From the NCBI GenBank assembly GCA_021294835.1, contig JAJTDF010000008.1, positions 1 to 62,566 of the forward strand: 62,566 nt of DNA, written 5' to 3'. Below the pieces are notes generated by a model. That model had not been told where the DNA came from and searched no databases. It saw nothing but the letters and a program-made list of their open reading frames with translations. Position numbers and translations under genes: made by a program. Of this stretch, positions 45,520 to 54,727 are shown piece by piece. Numbering within the stretch: position 1 is the first letter of the stretch; the number at the start of each line of letters is the position of its first letter. Origin of the DNA: Planctomycetaceae bacterium. Its GTDB lineage: Bacteria; Planctomycetota; Phycisphaerae; Phycisphaerales; UBA1924.

Positions 45520-46865
45520 CAGGCCGCCGTCATCGCCCCCTCTGGGCTGACTTCAAACACGCTGCTGGTGTCCCCCATCGCTCCATGCCGGGCGCGGGGG
45601 TTGAACGGGTCGGCGATCCACCGCCCGTCGACGACCAATTTGTATTCGTATCGACCCGCCGGCAGAGCCAGACGGGCCTCCAGCACGCCTAAGTCGTCAT
45701 TGGGAGTCAGGGGCAGATCAAAGGGCGACCAGTTGTTGAATGCCCCGGCGACGCACACCCGCTCACCAAGGCTCAGGGGCTGAACGAATCGGACGAATCC
45801 GGGTTCGGGCCAGACACCCGGTACGGTTGCCAGAGCCGAATCACCGGGCGGAACCACGGTGGCCCGGAGCCGCTGTGTCGGCGCGACTGGGGCGACCTCG
45901 GCCGCCGGAGGAGGGGCGGAAACCATCGGCCCATGTCGACGGGCGACCGGGGCCGGCGAAACGCGGCCCGGCGACGGAGCCGCCGGACGGTGGGCGGCCA
46001 GCTGTGCCACACCGGGGACCGAGGGCGAGGCGGCAGGTGCGGCCGGGGCCTGGGCAGCGCGGGCGGTGTGGCGCTCGGCGGGCTCGGCCGCAAAGGCCTC
46101 GGAAGCCAGCAGGCGGGCGAGTTGAATGTAATCCTCTGCGCCGGCGCTCTCGCGGGCGTAATCGACTATGGGCTGTCCGAAGCTGACGGCCTCACGCAGG
46201 CGGGCGTCGAACCGGATCACCACCGGCAACACGGCCTGACCGAACCGCTCGTGCATCTGGGCGAGCATGTCGCACGCCAGCGGGTTGCCGGGCTGGTGCA
46301 TGGCCGCCATGAAGCGAACCATGGGAGATACGCCGAGCTTGCGGGTGAGCGCAGCGATGGTGGCCTGCTGTCGGCCGGCTCCTTGCAAGGCGAAGAAACT
46401 GGTTTCCACCGGCACCAGCACGACGTCGGCGGCGCACACGGCGTTGAAGGTCAGCAGACCGATGGTCGGCGGACAGTCAATAACGCACCAGTCGTACTGG
46501 TCGCGAACACGGCCAAGAACACCGCCCAGCCGCTGCTCGGGTGACGGCAAGGTGGCCAGCCCCCCGCGGGCCGCTTCCAGACCGGCGAGCCGGACGGTGC
46601 TTGGCGCCAGATCAAGGTTGCGACTGACCCGCCAGAGCAGGCGGGTCCAGTCCACCGAGCGCTGGTCGTCGGTCAGCAGGGCATCGCCAATATGCACGTC
46701 GATGCGGCCCTCAGGGATGGCCAAACCGGCGGCACAGTGGGACTGCGGGTCGAGATCAACGAGCAGCGTGCGTTTGTCAAACTGAGCGAAGACCCCGGCC
46801 AGATTGATGGCGGTCGTGGTCTTCCCGCACCCGCCCTTTTGGTTCACGATCGCGATCGTCCGCAC
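45519..46865 (-). CDS. ParA-family ATPase fused to a C-terminal glycogen-binding CBM48/AMPK-type domain
   Basis: The start is GTG 46865, with AGGGAG six bases upstream, giving 448 aa. Residues 3-250 are a full ParA ATPase: the deviant Walker A NQKGGCGKTTTAINLAG, DLDPQSHCAAGL, CVIDCPPTIGLLTFNAV and VPVETSFFALQG. A Pro/Ala-rich linker follows (about 265-350). Residues of about 357-440 match AMPK-beta/CBM48: GAFNNWSP, YEYKLVVDGRWIADPFNP and DTSSVFEV, keeping both carbohydrate-stacking Trp residues and the Lys. ParA proteins position cargo; CBM48 binds alpha-glucans such as glycogen. The fusion suggests positioning of glycogen or a glycogen-bound enzyme. A degenerate ParA gene follows. Confidence 0.85.
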   Translation of the reverse strand: MRTIAIVNQKGGCGKTTTAINLAGVFAQFDKRTLLVDLDPQSHCAAGLAIPEGRIDVHIGDALLTDDQRSVDWTRLLWRVSRNLDLAPSTVRLAGLEAARGGLATLPSPEQRLGGVLGRVRDQYDWCVIDCPPTIGLLTFNAVCAADVVLVPVETSFFALQGAGRQQATIAALTRKLGVSPMVRFMAAMHQPGNPLACDMLAQMHERFGQAVLPVVIRFDARLREAVSFGQPIVDYARESAGAEDYIQLARLLASEAFAAEPAERHTARAAQAPAAPAASPSVPGVAQLAAHRPAAPSPGRVSPAPVARRHGPMVSAPPPAAEVAPVAPTQRLRATVVPPGDSALATVPGVWPEPGFVRFVQPLSLGERVCVAGAFNNWSPFDLPLTPNDDLGVLEARLALPAGRYEYKLVVDGRWIADPFNPRARHGAMGDTSSVFEVSPEGAMTAA

Positions 46866-47185
46866 CCGGTGCTCCCTTCCATGGGAACGCCGCCGATGGT
46901 GCTCAGGCGGCCAAAGGTCGGGTTCGGGCTCCGCCGAACCCCGATACGGCACCTCACCACTTGCTCGTAGAGACGGTTGCCAACCCGGCAAAGCACCGGG
47001 ATATTGGTCAGTTTTCCCTCGGGGAGGTATCGGATACCGATCGGTCGGGCCGCCAGTCGCCGATTTCCCTCGATTACAAGGCCCCATTCAGGGGGGCTCT
47101 GCCTACTGGAACGGTATATTCAATCACCCAGCAAGCCACCGCCAGACAAGCCGGGCGAGAATGAGCCGTCGATAGCGGGGATGGC
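46866..47185. other. 320-base intergenic region upstream of the ParA-CBM48 gene
   Basis: No gene was seen. It contains a stem-loop GGGTTCGG/CCGAACCC (46920-46941, loop of six) about 55 bases before the gene start on the minus strand. It also contains a perfect 6-bp palindrome with one spacer base, GGTATC G GATACC (47026-47038). The minus-strand promoter must lie here. Confidence 0.5.
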
Positions 47186-49495
47186 TCAGCCGGGCTGCTT
47201 GGGCGGAACCCGCGGGGCAGCGGGCGGGGCGTCGGCTCCGGCAACGGTGCTGCCGATGGCTCGAGCCTGCAGCAGAACCAATGCGGTGTGCAACTGCAGG
47301 TCGATGCCCTCGGCGATCAGGCGAGCGGGCACAGCCGGGCCATTGCGGACATCGTCGGCGGGGTCATCGCCCGGCTTGGGCTTGGGCCGAACGCGGACAG
47401 CGCCCTCGGGCAGATCGGCATCCTGACGCAGAATCAATGCGTCGGAGATCTGCTTGGGCAGCATGTCCACCTTGAGGTGAGGCTCCACACCCCACGAGGC
47501 GGCTCCCTCACGGCGATGGATCAGGCGGTCGTTGGGCAGGTAGTAGTACGCCATCGTGAGCTTCATCTGGGTGGTGGGCGAGAGCGGCATGACGTTCTGC
47601 ACGCTGCCCTTGCCGTAGCTGCGGTTGCCCAGCACAATGGCCTGCACCTTGCCCTGATCGGCGTAGTGGCGGACAGCGCCGGAGACGATCTCGCTGGCGG
47701 AGGCGGAGGTCTCATTGATCAGCACAACGGTCGGGATGTCCTTGAGGCGGGCCTTGCCCGCGTCAGCGTTCTCCGTCTGGCGGGGACGGCCCCGGGATCC
47801 CTGGGTGTAGACGATCTTGCCATCATCGATGAACAGGTTGGAGACCTCGACGGCCTGATCAAGCAGGCCGCCCGGGTTGAATCGCAGGTCAAAGATCAGC
47901 CCACGCAGTCCCGATCGCTTCATGGCCGTCACGGCGGCGACGATGTCCCGCGTGGTGGAGTCGGAGAAGTTGCTGACGCGGATGTAGCCGATCTTGTTGG
48001 AGGGGTCGATGAACCAGTTCCAGTCCATCTCGCCTTTGCCGGTGCGTTCCCACCCACGCACGGTGCGGAGCGGAATCCGCTGACGCTGCAGGGTGTAGTC
48101 CATGTCGGCGCCGTCGCGTTCCATGGTGAGGTTGACGCTGCTGCCGGAACGGCCGGTGATCTGCTCGACGGCCTGATCCAGCGAGAGGCCCAGGGCGGAC
48201 TTGCCGTCAATCTTCTTGAGCACGTCGCCGGAGGCAATGCCCGCCCGCTGCGCGGGGGTGTCGTCCAGCGGGGTGACGACCTTGATCTGCTGGCTCTCCT
48301 CGTCCATCTGGATCTGGATGCCCACGCCGACGAACGAGCCTTCGGTCATGCGCTTGAAGCGGGCGAGTTCATCGGGCCAGACGATCTGCGAGAACTCATC
48401 AAGCCGGCCGAAGGCGCCGTTGCCAAACTCGTGAAGCAGGGCCTCGGTGGGCACCTGCACGCTCTGCTGATTGACGGTCAGCAGGTCGCGAAGCACGGAG
48501 GCCGCCTGGCTGAGCGGGATCTGGGCCTGCATGGCGGCCACCTGCGCCGAACGCTCATCGACCAGCGTGAGCATGGCCCGGCGGGCGTCGGCGTTGGCGA
48601 AGCCGGGGAAGACCTTCTCCAGGTCGTGCGTGGTGATCATGGTGCGGACGGACTCAAGCCCGCCCAGCAGCATCTCTCGCAAACCTACCCGCTCGACATG
48701 GGCCTCGCCGGCGTAGGCCAGAGCCTGAAGCACCACATCAGCTTCCACGCCCCGCAACTTGTCGTTGAAATCCTCGCCCAGCGCGTTGAACGGCGGGAGC
48801 GGGGGCAGCTTCTCAGCCAGCCGACGCTCGTTCCGCAGCTCCCAGAGCCGCTCGGGCACGTACAGCCGGATCATCGCCAGCCGCTCGCTGACGCGGCGGG
48901 CGTCCTTCTTGTACTTCTGCTCCTCTTCCAGCAGCAGGTTCAGCCGGCCGAACAGTTCGGCGGCGGTCATCCAGTCGCCCTTGGCCTCGGCCTCGCGGGC
49001 GGCGCCGTCGGCGAGCCGCATCAGCTTGACGATGCGGTCCTCCTTCAGCAGGCCGGGCTTGTCCAGCGTGAGCATGTGCAGCTCGATGGCCTTCTGCAGG
49101 GCCTTGCTGAGGACCGGCAGCGTTGCCTCCTCGGCCAGGTGCCCGTCGAGTTCCTTGCTCACCTTGGCCAGTTGCTCGGTCCGCTCGGCCTCGCGCTTGG
49201 TGAACGCGGCGTCCAGTTCAGCGACCTTCTCGCGAAGGGCGGCCAGCGTGGGGCTGTCGCCCGCGGCACCCATCTGGCGGATGGCGCCCAGAGCGTTGTT
49301 CAGGTCGCCCCCGAGGGCGCCCGTCCACGCCTGATTGCGCAGGTCGCCGACACCGGCCAGAGCCATCTCGCCCGGGGCGGCAGCATGGGCCACTGACGCC
49401 GGCCCGCTGAATGGCATGGACGGAACAAACGGAATCGCCGCTGCGGCCGCCACCAGGAGAGTTGCTGCCGCACAACGAAGAAGAAGCCTGTTCAT
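47186..49495 (-). CDS. S41 C-terminal processing peptidase with PDZ domain
   Basis: The start is ATG 49495 with AGGA seven bases upstream (769 aa). It opens with a signal peptide/anchor (AAATLLVAAAAAIPFVPS). A long charged helical region (about 60-375) is followed by a PDZ domain (about 395-475: GVGIQIQMDEESQQIKVVTP, GIASGDVLKKIDGKSA). The S41 catalytic domain has IGYIRVSNFSDSTTRD, FDLRFNPGGLLDQAVEVSNLF, ETSASASEIVSGA with the catalytic Ser, and SYGKGSVQ with the catalytic Lys. It cleaves C-terminal tails of exported proteins in the periplasm. The helical N-terminal part is longer than in typical CtpA. Confidence 0.88.
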   Translation of the reverse strand: MNRLLLRCAAATLLVAAAAAIPFVPSMPFSGPASVAHAAAPGEMALAGVGDLRNQAWTGALGGDLNNALGAIRQMGAAGDSPTLAALREKVAELDAAFTKREAERTEQLAKVSKELDGHLAEEATLPVLSKALQKAIELHMLTLDKPGLLKEDRIVKLMRLADGAAREAEAKGDWMTAAELFGRLNLLLEEEQKYKKDARRVSERLAMIRLYVPERLWELRNERRLAEKLPPLPPFNALGEDFNDKLRGVEADVVLQALAYAGEAHVERVGLREMLLGGLESVRTMITTHDLEKVFPGFANADARRAMLTLVDERSAQVAAMQAQIPLSQAASVLRDLLTVNQQSVQVPTEALLHEFGNGAFGRLDEFSQIVWPDELARFKRMTEGSFVGVGIQIQMDEESQQIKVVTPLDDTPAQRAGIASGDVLKKIDGKSALGLSLDQAVEQITGRSGSSVNLTMERDGADMDYTLQRQRIPLRTVRGWERTGKGEMDWNWFIDPSNKIGYIRVSNFSDSTTRDIVAAVTAMKRSGLRGLIFDLRFNPGGLLDQAVEVSNLFIDDGKIVYTQGSRGRPRQTENADAGKARLKDIPTVVLINETSASASEIVSGAVRHYADQGKVQAIVLGNRSYGKGSVQNVMPLSPTTQMKLTMAYYYLPNDRLIHRREGAASWGVEPHLKVDMLPKQISDALILRQDADLPEGAVRVRPKPKPGDDPADDVRNGPAVPARLIAEGIDLQLHTALVLLQARAIGSTVAGADAPPAAPRVPPKQPG

Positions 49496-49609
49496 GATGG
49501 TTCCTGCGAGAGCCCGTCCTTGCCGTTCACACGTACCCGAGGGATGGATTCCTGCCACACCGGGCCCAGGGGGTCAGACCCGACAGGAAGCCAGATGCGC
49601 AAAGACCGT

Positions 49610-51010
49610 CTACCCGACTTTGGCATCGGGCGGCCGGCCCTCACCCATGACTGGTGTACGAGGCCGATCGGTCTGCGGATCAGGATATCGGCCGCCCGCG
49701 TGTCGGTTTCGCATAGCGAAAGCGAGCACGCATCCGGCCCCGGCCACGGCGACGGTGATGGCGACGGTGGCCGTCCCCGTCCCGCCCCCTGCCCCATTTG
49801 CGGGAGAACCAGATCCGCTGGCCACCAGCAGGGGCACCAAACTGCACAGCGGGCCAACCGAGTAGCCCACGCCGATCATCGCCTCGTGGGTGCCGCCGGC
49901 GTCCACCTCGGCCGCCCCCACTTCCATGGCGTAGTAGAGGGCCGCGGCGTACACGGTCGCCGCCCCAAACCCAAACAAAACCAGTCCGATCACGAACAAC
50001 GCGACCGCGAGCGGTCCGGGGTCGGCCAAGCGGAGGACCACCAGACCGAAGCCGGTGAGGAGCATGAAAGGTCCGAGAACTGCAGTGCCCCACAGGCCAT
50101 GCCAGCCGTGCCATCGCTGCATGACCGCGAAGGTGAGCACGCGTGCCGCGAGCCAGGCGGAAACCAACTGCGGGGCCCACTGGTCCTCGATGCCGACGGA
50201 CCGGGCGGCGCCCGGGAGCAGCGGCTGCATGGCGTACATGACCAGATACGACACGGGCAGCAGCACCCGGTGGACGGTCAGCAGCGGGCGGTAGATCGGC
50301 GGGTGGCGGTGCACCTCGTGCTCGTGCTCGCCCGGGCGGGTGGGCAGCCAGAGCAGCAAGGCGGCGGAGGCGAGGTGGACCAGTCCGGCGATGAGCACCG
50401 CGTCGAGTTTCTGCTCGCCCTGGAAGCCGCCGACCAGCCACATGCTGCCGACGAGCGCGGAGGACCACACGATGTTGAACGTGCCGGTGGCGCCGCGGAG
50501 AGCCGCAGCGGAACGGCCGCCGGCGAGGAAACTCTCGACGATGGGCCAGAGCACGCCGGTGAGGGCGGAATAGAGCCCCAGATAGACCCAGATGGCCCAG
50601 GAGCCGGCCAGGCGGTCGGTGGGATCGCCCAGCCGCCACACCGCCACCGGAATCACCGCCAGGGCGAAGGCGGTGGCCATGAGCACGGCCAGCATGACGC
50701 GGGGGGTGAGGCGGGGGAAGCGGCGGCCAATCCACCGCAGGCCGGGGCCGGCGCCCACGGCGCCGACGATGTAGGTCAGGCCCTGCATGAGGGCGAGCAG
50801 GCAGATGGTCGTTGGGGTGAAGCGGTAGGTCTGCTCGGTGATGAAGGGCATGCCGTTGAAGGTCACGCCGGAGGCGAGCGAGTTGACGAAGGTGAAGGCG
50901 AGCACCGCCCACAGCGGGGCCTGCGGACCGAGGTTGGCGACGGGGCCGCCGGGGGCCGGCTCGGAGGGTGCGGGCGAGGCTGCCGACGGGTCGAGGGGCG
51001 GTCTGGCCAT
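49610..51010 (-). CDS. MFS transporter, 466 aa
   Basis: The start is ATG 51010, after which a Pro/Ser-rich 30-residue leader precedes the first helix (LWAVLAFTFVNSLASGV). About twelve hydrophobic segments are seen. The loop between helices 2 and 3 carries GLRWIGRRFPRLTPR in the place of the MFS RxGRR-type motif. The central cytoplasmic loop is polar with HEHEVHRHPP. The substrate is unknown. The C-terminal tail is hydrophilic. It sits between the S41 gene and tRNA-Arg, apparently monocistronic. Confidence 0.8.
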   Translation of the reverse strand: MARPPLDPSAASPAPSEPAPGGPVANLGPQAPLWAVLAFTFVNSLASGVTFNGMPFITEQTYRFTPTTICLLALMQGLTYIVGAVGAGPGLRWIGRRFPRLTPRVMLAVLMATAFALAVIPVAVWRLGDPTDRLAGSWAIWVYLGLYSALTGVLWPIVESFLAGGRSAAALRGATGTFNIVWSSALVGSMWLVGGFQGEQKLDAVLIAGLVHLASAALLLWLPTRPGEHEHEVHRHPPIYRPLLTVHRVLLPVSYLVMYAMQPLLPGAARSVGIEDQWAPQLVSAWLAARVLTFAVMQRWHGWHGLWGTAVLGPFMLLTGFGLVVLRLADPGPLAVALFVIGLVLFGFGAATVYAAALYYAMEVGAAEVDAGGTHEAMIGVGYSVGPLCSLVPLLVASGSGSPANGAGGGTGTATVAITVAVAGAGCVLAFAMRNRHAGGRYPDPQTDRPRTPVMGEGRPPDAKVG

Positions 51011-51108
51011 AGGTCCACTGCACACTGCGGCCCGGGTCAGCCGGCCGTGCCTGTTCGATGTTGATGCGGCTCCCCCCGCCCACTCCAGCGGCCGCCCCCA
51101 TTTGCTGG

Positions 51109-51137
51109 TTGCTTCTGGCGGGCCAGCATGGTAGCAT
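51109..51137 (+). promoter_or_regulatory. candidate promoter of tRNA-Arg
   Basis: TTGCTT (51109-51114) and TAGCAT (51132-51137) are spaced by 17 bases, with the expected start point about six bases before the tRNA. Confidence 0.5.
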
Positions 51138-51149
51138 CCGGACACGTTT

Positions 51150-51223
51150 GTGCTCGTAGCTCAATTGGATAGAGCGTCGGCCTCCGAAGCCGAAGGTTGC
51201 AGGTTCGACTCCCGCCGAGCACG
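51150..51223 (+). tRNA. tRNA-Arg(CCG)
   Basis: Cloverleaf: acceptor GTGCTCG/CGAGCAC, D-stem GCTC/GAGC, anticodon stem TCGGC/GCCGA with loop CTCCGAA, T-stem GCAGG/CCCGC (one A-C mismatch), T-loop TTCGACT and discriminator G. The anticodon CCG reads CGG arginine codons. CCA is not encoded, and five T follow shortly after. Confidence 0.95.
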
Positions 51224-51390
51224 TTTTTCAGCCCCTCCCGCCGGGTGACGGGCTGTGCCGGTGGTCACCGGCGGGGGCCTGCGGGGGCTTGCATCACAAC
51301 CAGCCTTTGCAGGCGAATCGGCCGCCGCCCGATGGCTGTGCCGCGTGCGGCCGCATCGCAGCACCGACCCCCCCACCGCTGACCAATCCA

Positions 51391-51804
51391 TCAGCCCTGA
51401 CTGCCGGCGTGATCGAGTCGATCGATCTGGCGGCTGAGGGCCACCAGCAGCCCGCCGCACAGGGGCACCGTCCACCACCACGCTTCGTCCACCTTCAGCG
51501 GGGTCAGCCCCGGCGGCAGGCCCCATACCACCATGTGGTAGCCGGTGACCAGCACCACCAGCCCGAGCACGAACCGCGTCGCCAGACTCGGCTCGCGATC
51601 AGAGAGGGCGGCGTCGTCCACTCCGCCGGCTCGGGGGTCGGCCGAGGCGTCGGGGTGGTTGCGCCGCAACGCACGACCGGCCCGGCGGGCCCGCGCGACC
51701 ATCACCAACCCGGTGACGGCGACCACGGCGCCGGCAGAGATCAGCAGGCGGTCGGTCCACGAAAGATCGCGGACCATGGCCACAAACGACTCCCACAGAC
51801 TCAT
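51391..51804 (-). CDS. small membrane protein, 137 aa
   Basis: No family is recognised. Three hydrophobic segments are visible: residues of about 19-37 (LLISAGAVVAVTGLVMVA), 76-95 (FVLGLVVLVTGYHMVVWG) and 110-125 (WWTVPLCGGLLVALS). A basic loop rich in Arg (RARRAGRALRRN) lies between the first two. The gene precedes the Memo-like gene by 39 bases on its downstream side, so the two are probably in the same transcript. Confidence 0.6.
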   Translation of the reverse strand: MSLWESFVAMVRDLSWTDRLLISAGAVVAVTGLVMVARARRAGRALRRNHPDASADPRAGGVDDAALSDREPSLATRFVLGLVVLVTGYHMVVWGLPPGLTPLKVDEAWWWTVPLCGGLLVALSRQIDRLDHAGSQG

Positions 51805-51843
51805 GCGGGCCTCCGCGTCAGGCCGGCGGGAAGAGGGCGAGCA

Positions 51844-53256
51844 TTACACCATGACCATGGCACAACTGGACACAAAGGTCATGCCCTCCTGATCCATGGT
51901 GGCCGCGTAGTTGACCAGCTTGGTCTCGGCGGGTTCGGCCAGCAGCATGGTGGCACACAGGTTGCCCACCGAGCACCAGCGGGTGGGGTTCTGCTGCCAG
52001 GCCATGGAGCTCATCAGCCCGCTTACGCGGTCGGCGACGGCCTTGCGGCGGTGCTCGCCCTCGCCGGCGTTGGGGCCGATGAGCAGATTGAGCATCTCGC
52101 GGTCGGTCTGCAGCACGCGGTTGCGGGCGTCGGCACCCGGGCCCTGCTCGCCGGCCAGCGGCGTCTCGTCACCGAAGGCGGGGCCGGCGTGCGAGAGGTC
52201 GGCCGAAGAGATGATCAGCGTGCGGCCGGGCAGTTCAGCGATCACCGCCTTGAGGGCGTCCACGAACGGCTGCAGCGCCACGCCCGAGCCGTCGTAGCTC
52301 TCGCCGTTGTTCACCGCGGGGTCATGCACCAGCGCCGCAAAGACCTTCGGGTAGGCCCCCGAGGCGTCCTTGCCGAACACGTGCTGCAGCCAGGGGATGT
52401 GCAGTTCGATGGAGTGCTCACGCTCGTGATCGAAGCGGTGCGCGAACACCGCGTCGCCCAGCCGGCGGCGAAGCCCGCTGATCACGTCGGCATCAGCATG
52501 GCAGGTGCCGATAGGGGACTCGAAGCCCTTGTCGCAGGCGCACACGCCAGTGCACTCACCGAAGTGGTTGGTGCCCAAGATGATGATCCGGTCGGGCCGG
52601 TCGGCCACCCGCAAGCGACCGTACACCGCCGCGTAGTTCATCCAGCCTCGTCCATAGTCCAGATGCGGAACGACGACGGCTCGGGGCAGGGTGTCCAGCG
52701 CGGGGTCGGGCACCTGCTTGAGGGTCTCATCGATCCACTTGTCGAAGAAGGCCTTGAAGCCCGCCTCGATGAGCGCCTGCTTCTCAGCCTCGCTCTTCTC
52801 GGCGGCCTCGGCCTGGGCGATGATCACGTCGGCGAACTGGGCCGTGCTGGCTGGGGGCAGCGTCGGCGAGGCGTCGAACGTCTCGTGCATCCGCTTGCGC
52901 AATGCCTCAAAGGCCGGGCCTTCGATCAAGGCCGCGTCGTCAAGCTGCACGATCAACTGCTCGAGGATCGGACGGGTCAGGCCCCGCCCAACCTCGGCGA
53001 CCACCTGGTCCAGATCGCGCACGCCGTCCAGCAGGGGCAGCACCATGGTGAACGCCGGCTGGGTGATGACCACCTTCTCGGAGATCTGCCGGGCATCGGA
53101 GAGGCCGAGCATCTGCACGGTCTGACCGTCGGGCGTCTGGGCCTGTGCCGGGAACCCACGGACGGGCCGGAGCTTCGGCCGCATGAGGTGCGGCTTGCTG
53201 GGGTCAAAGACAGGCGAAGCGGACGGATTGGACGACGGCGAGGGGTCGGTGCTCAT
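51844..53256 (-). CDS. amrB: Memo-family protein (AmmeMemoRadiSam system protein B) with N-terminal extension
   Basis: The C-terminal 290 residues are Memo-like: VVPHLDYGRGWMNYAAVYGRL, IIILGTNHFGECTGVCACDKGFESPIG, FDHEREHSIELHIPWLQHVF and FSSADLSHAGPAFGDE-like IISSADLSHAGPAFGDE, with the His residues of the family. Memo is related to extradiol dioxygenases and is linked to a radical-SAM protein and an AMMECR1 protein. Neither is beside it here. The first about 150 residues (MRPKLRPVRGFPAQ..., helix-rich, with LDQVVAEVGRGLTRPILEQLIVQLDDAALIEG) form an extra domain found in some bacterial versions. Biochemical role uncertain. Confidence 0.85.
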   Translation of the reverse strand: MSTDPSPSSNPSASPVFDPSKPHLMRPKLRPVRGFPAQAQTPDGQTVQMLGLSDARQISEKVVITQPAFTMVLPLLDGVRDLDQVVAEVGRGLTRPILEQLIVQLDDAALIEGPAFEALRKRMHETFDASPTLPPASTAQFADVIIAQAEAAEKSEAEKQALIEAGFKAFFDKWIDETLKQVPDPALDTLPRAVVVPHLDYGRGWMNYAAVYGRLRVADRPDRIIILGTNHFGECTGVCACDKGFESPIGTCHADADVISGLRRRLGDAVFAHRFDHEREHSIELHIPWLQHVFGKDASGAYPKVFAALVHDPAVNNGESYDGSGVALQPFVDALKAVIAELPGRTLIISSADLSHAGPAFGDETPLAGEQGPGADARNRVLQTDREMLNLLIGPNAGEGEHRRKAVADRVSGLMSSMAWQQNPTRWCSVGNLCATMLLAEPAETKLVNYAATMDQEGMTFVSSCAMVMV

Positions 53257-53358
53257 GGATTAAGTCAAGGATAGTGCGCCCCGCGACAGACCCCTCGTTA
53301 AGGGGGCATCCCTGAGCGGAGCATCAAACCGGTGGGCACGGCTAAGCGGTCGGAGGCC

Positions 53359-54507
53359 TCACTCGCGGCCCCGGACCTTGAGCCGGCGGGCGGTATGCAC
53401 CATGCGGTTGATCTCCGTCATGGTTTCTTCGATGGAATAGGAGGACGCCAGACCGGTGATGACGCGGTCGGCGGACGTGGTGAGGTCTTCAAAGCCGTAG
53501 CCGACGCCGGTGGCCTTGAAGGTGGTGGCGATCTGCTGGACGGTGTGCAGGTTGCCATCGGCGACACTCTGCTGCAACTCGGCGACCTTCTCCTGGATCC
53601 GCCGGATGTACTCCGCAACGACCTTGGACATCTCACCGCCGTTGTCCATGGTCGAGTAGATCGGCTCGTCCTTGATGGCGGGGGTGCCTTGAGCCCGCAG
53701 TTCCCGCTTCATGACGTGACGAAGTTCCTGAGGCTTGTACGGCTTGCGGAGCACCTCGCAGGCGCCGGCGGAGCGGGCCTTTGCCAGCCGCTGGGGCTGG
53801 GTTTCGGTGGTCAGCACAAGCATGGGGCCCCGGAAGCCGGCCTCGCGGGCCGCTCGCATCACGTCCTCACCGGTGCCCTTCTCGAAGGTCAGGTCGGTCA
53901 CGATCATGTCGATGGCTTCGGACTTGAGAATGGTCTCAGCCTCGGCCGGGTTGGCGGCAAAGCGGAGCCGGATGCCGGTGCGACGCAGGTGCAGTTTCAC
54001 CAGATCCTGCTCCATCGGCTGGTCTTCGACGAACAGCACGGTGCCGGTGATGTCCAGATCGGTATCGCCGGAAGGATCGGAGGAATTGCCGATCAGTGCG
54101 GGGAGATATTCCTGCAATTCCACCCGCTTGGCGAACCGCACCGACACCATGAACAGTCGCTGATCCACCACCCGCGCCTCGAACACCGAGCCGGTGATGG
54201 CCCGCTCCTGGCCGCTGCGGTCGTCCAGCATCACCGTCATGGGCGTTCCCGGCGGCAGGGGCTCCCCATGCAGCACGCGGATGCCGTTGGCGACGAGCAT
54301 GACCGCATATGCCAAGAACCGCCGCTCGATGACCTTGCCGTCATCGGCCTTGTCCGCCGCCACCACTTTGACCTCGGCGAAGATGCTGCGGCTGGCCGTC
54401 TTGAAGTCGAACACTTCTTTGAAGCGGGTCTGCAGCAGATTGGTGACCCGGCCGCGATCCGCGGCGGAGAGGTTGGTGCTTCGCTTGTAGTCGGCGATCT
54501 CCGGCAC
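53359..54507 (-). CDS. PilZ-like/receiver/pseudo-Hpt signalling protein
   Basis: The start is GTG 54507 with GAGGAG six to seven bases upstream (382 aa). Residues of about 40-135 form a beta-rich segment of PilZ type, but the c-di-GMP motif RxxxR is not clear. Residues 156-270 are a receiver domain: acidic pair E161-D162 (LFVEDQP), phosphoacceptor D205 (IVTDLTF), T of LTTET and K of LRKPYKP. Residues of about 293-372 are helical like an Hpt domain, but the phosphorylatable His of HxLKG is replaced by Thr at 328 (ATTFKATG). Therefore it may be a regulator that binds rather than relays phosphate. Confidence 0.65.
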   Translation of the reverse strand: MPEIADYKRSTNLSAADRGRVTNLLQTRFKEVFDFKTASRSIFAEVKVVAADKADDGKVIERRFLAYAVMLVANGIRVLHGEPLPPGTPMTVMLDDRSGQERAITGSVFEARVVDQRLFMVSVRFAKRVELQEYLPALIGNSSDPSGDTDLDITGTVLFVEDQPMEQDLVKLHLRRTGIRLRFAANPAEAETILKSEAIDMIVTDLTFEKGTGEDVMRAAREAGFRGPMLVLTTETQPQRLAKARSAGACEVLRKPYKPQELRHVMKRELRAQGTPAIKDEPIYSTMDNGGEMSKVVAEYIRRIQEKVAELQQSVADGNLHTVQQIATTFKATGVGYGFEDLTTSADRVITGLASSYSIEETMTEINRMVHTARRLKVRGRE

Positions 54508-54727
54508 GGCACACTCCTCTGCGGGCTTTGGGGCGGCCCCGGCCCTCGTGCGGCCGATGGCCGGTTCAGCGTCGAGCTTCCCGGGGGATCATCGGAACCG
54601 CACGACCGACGGATCAGTCAGGATGCACCGCGGCCAGCCCGACAGACCGCCAACCTCCGCGCCGCCGTCGCCAACGGCTGGCGTCGGTTTATCCAGGAGG
54701 CACAAACGGACCGGATGCCCGAGAACC

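Noticed and set aside
47288..49396. 702-codon open frame on the plus strand
   Set aside because: Shadow of the S41 protease gene, which has unmistakable PDZ and catalytic motifs.
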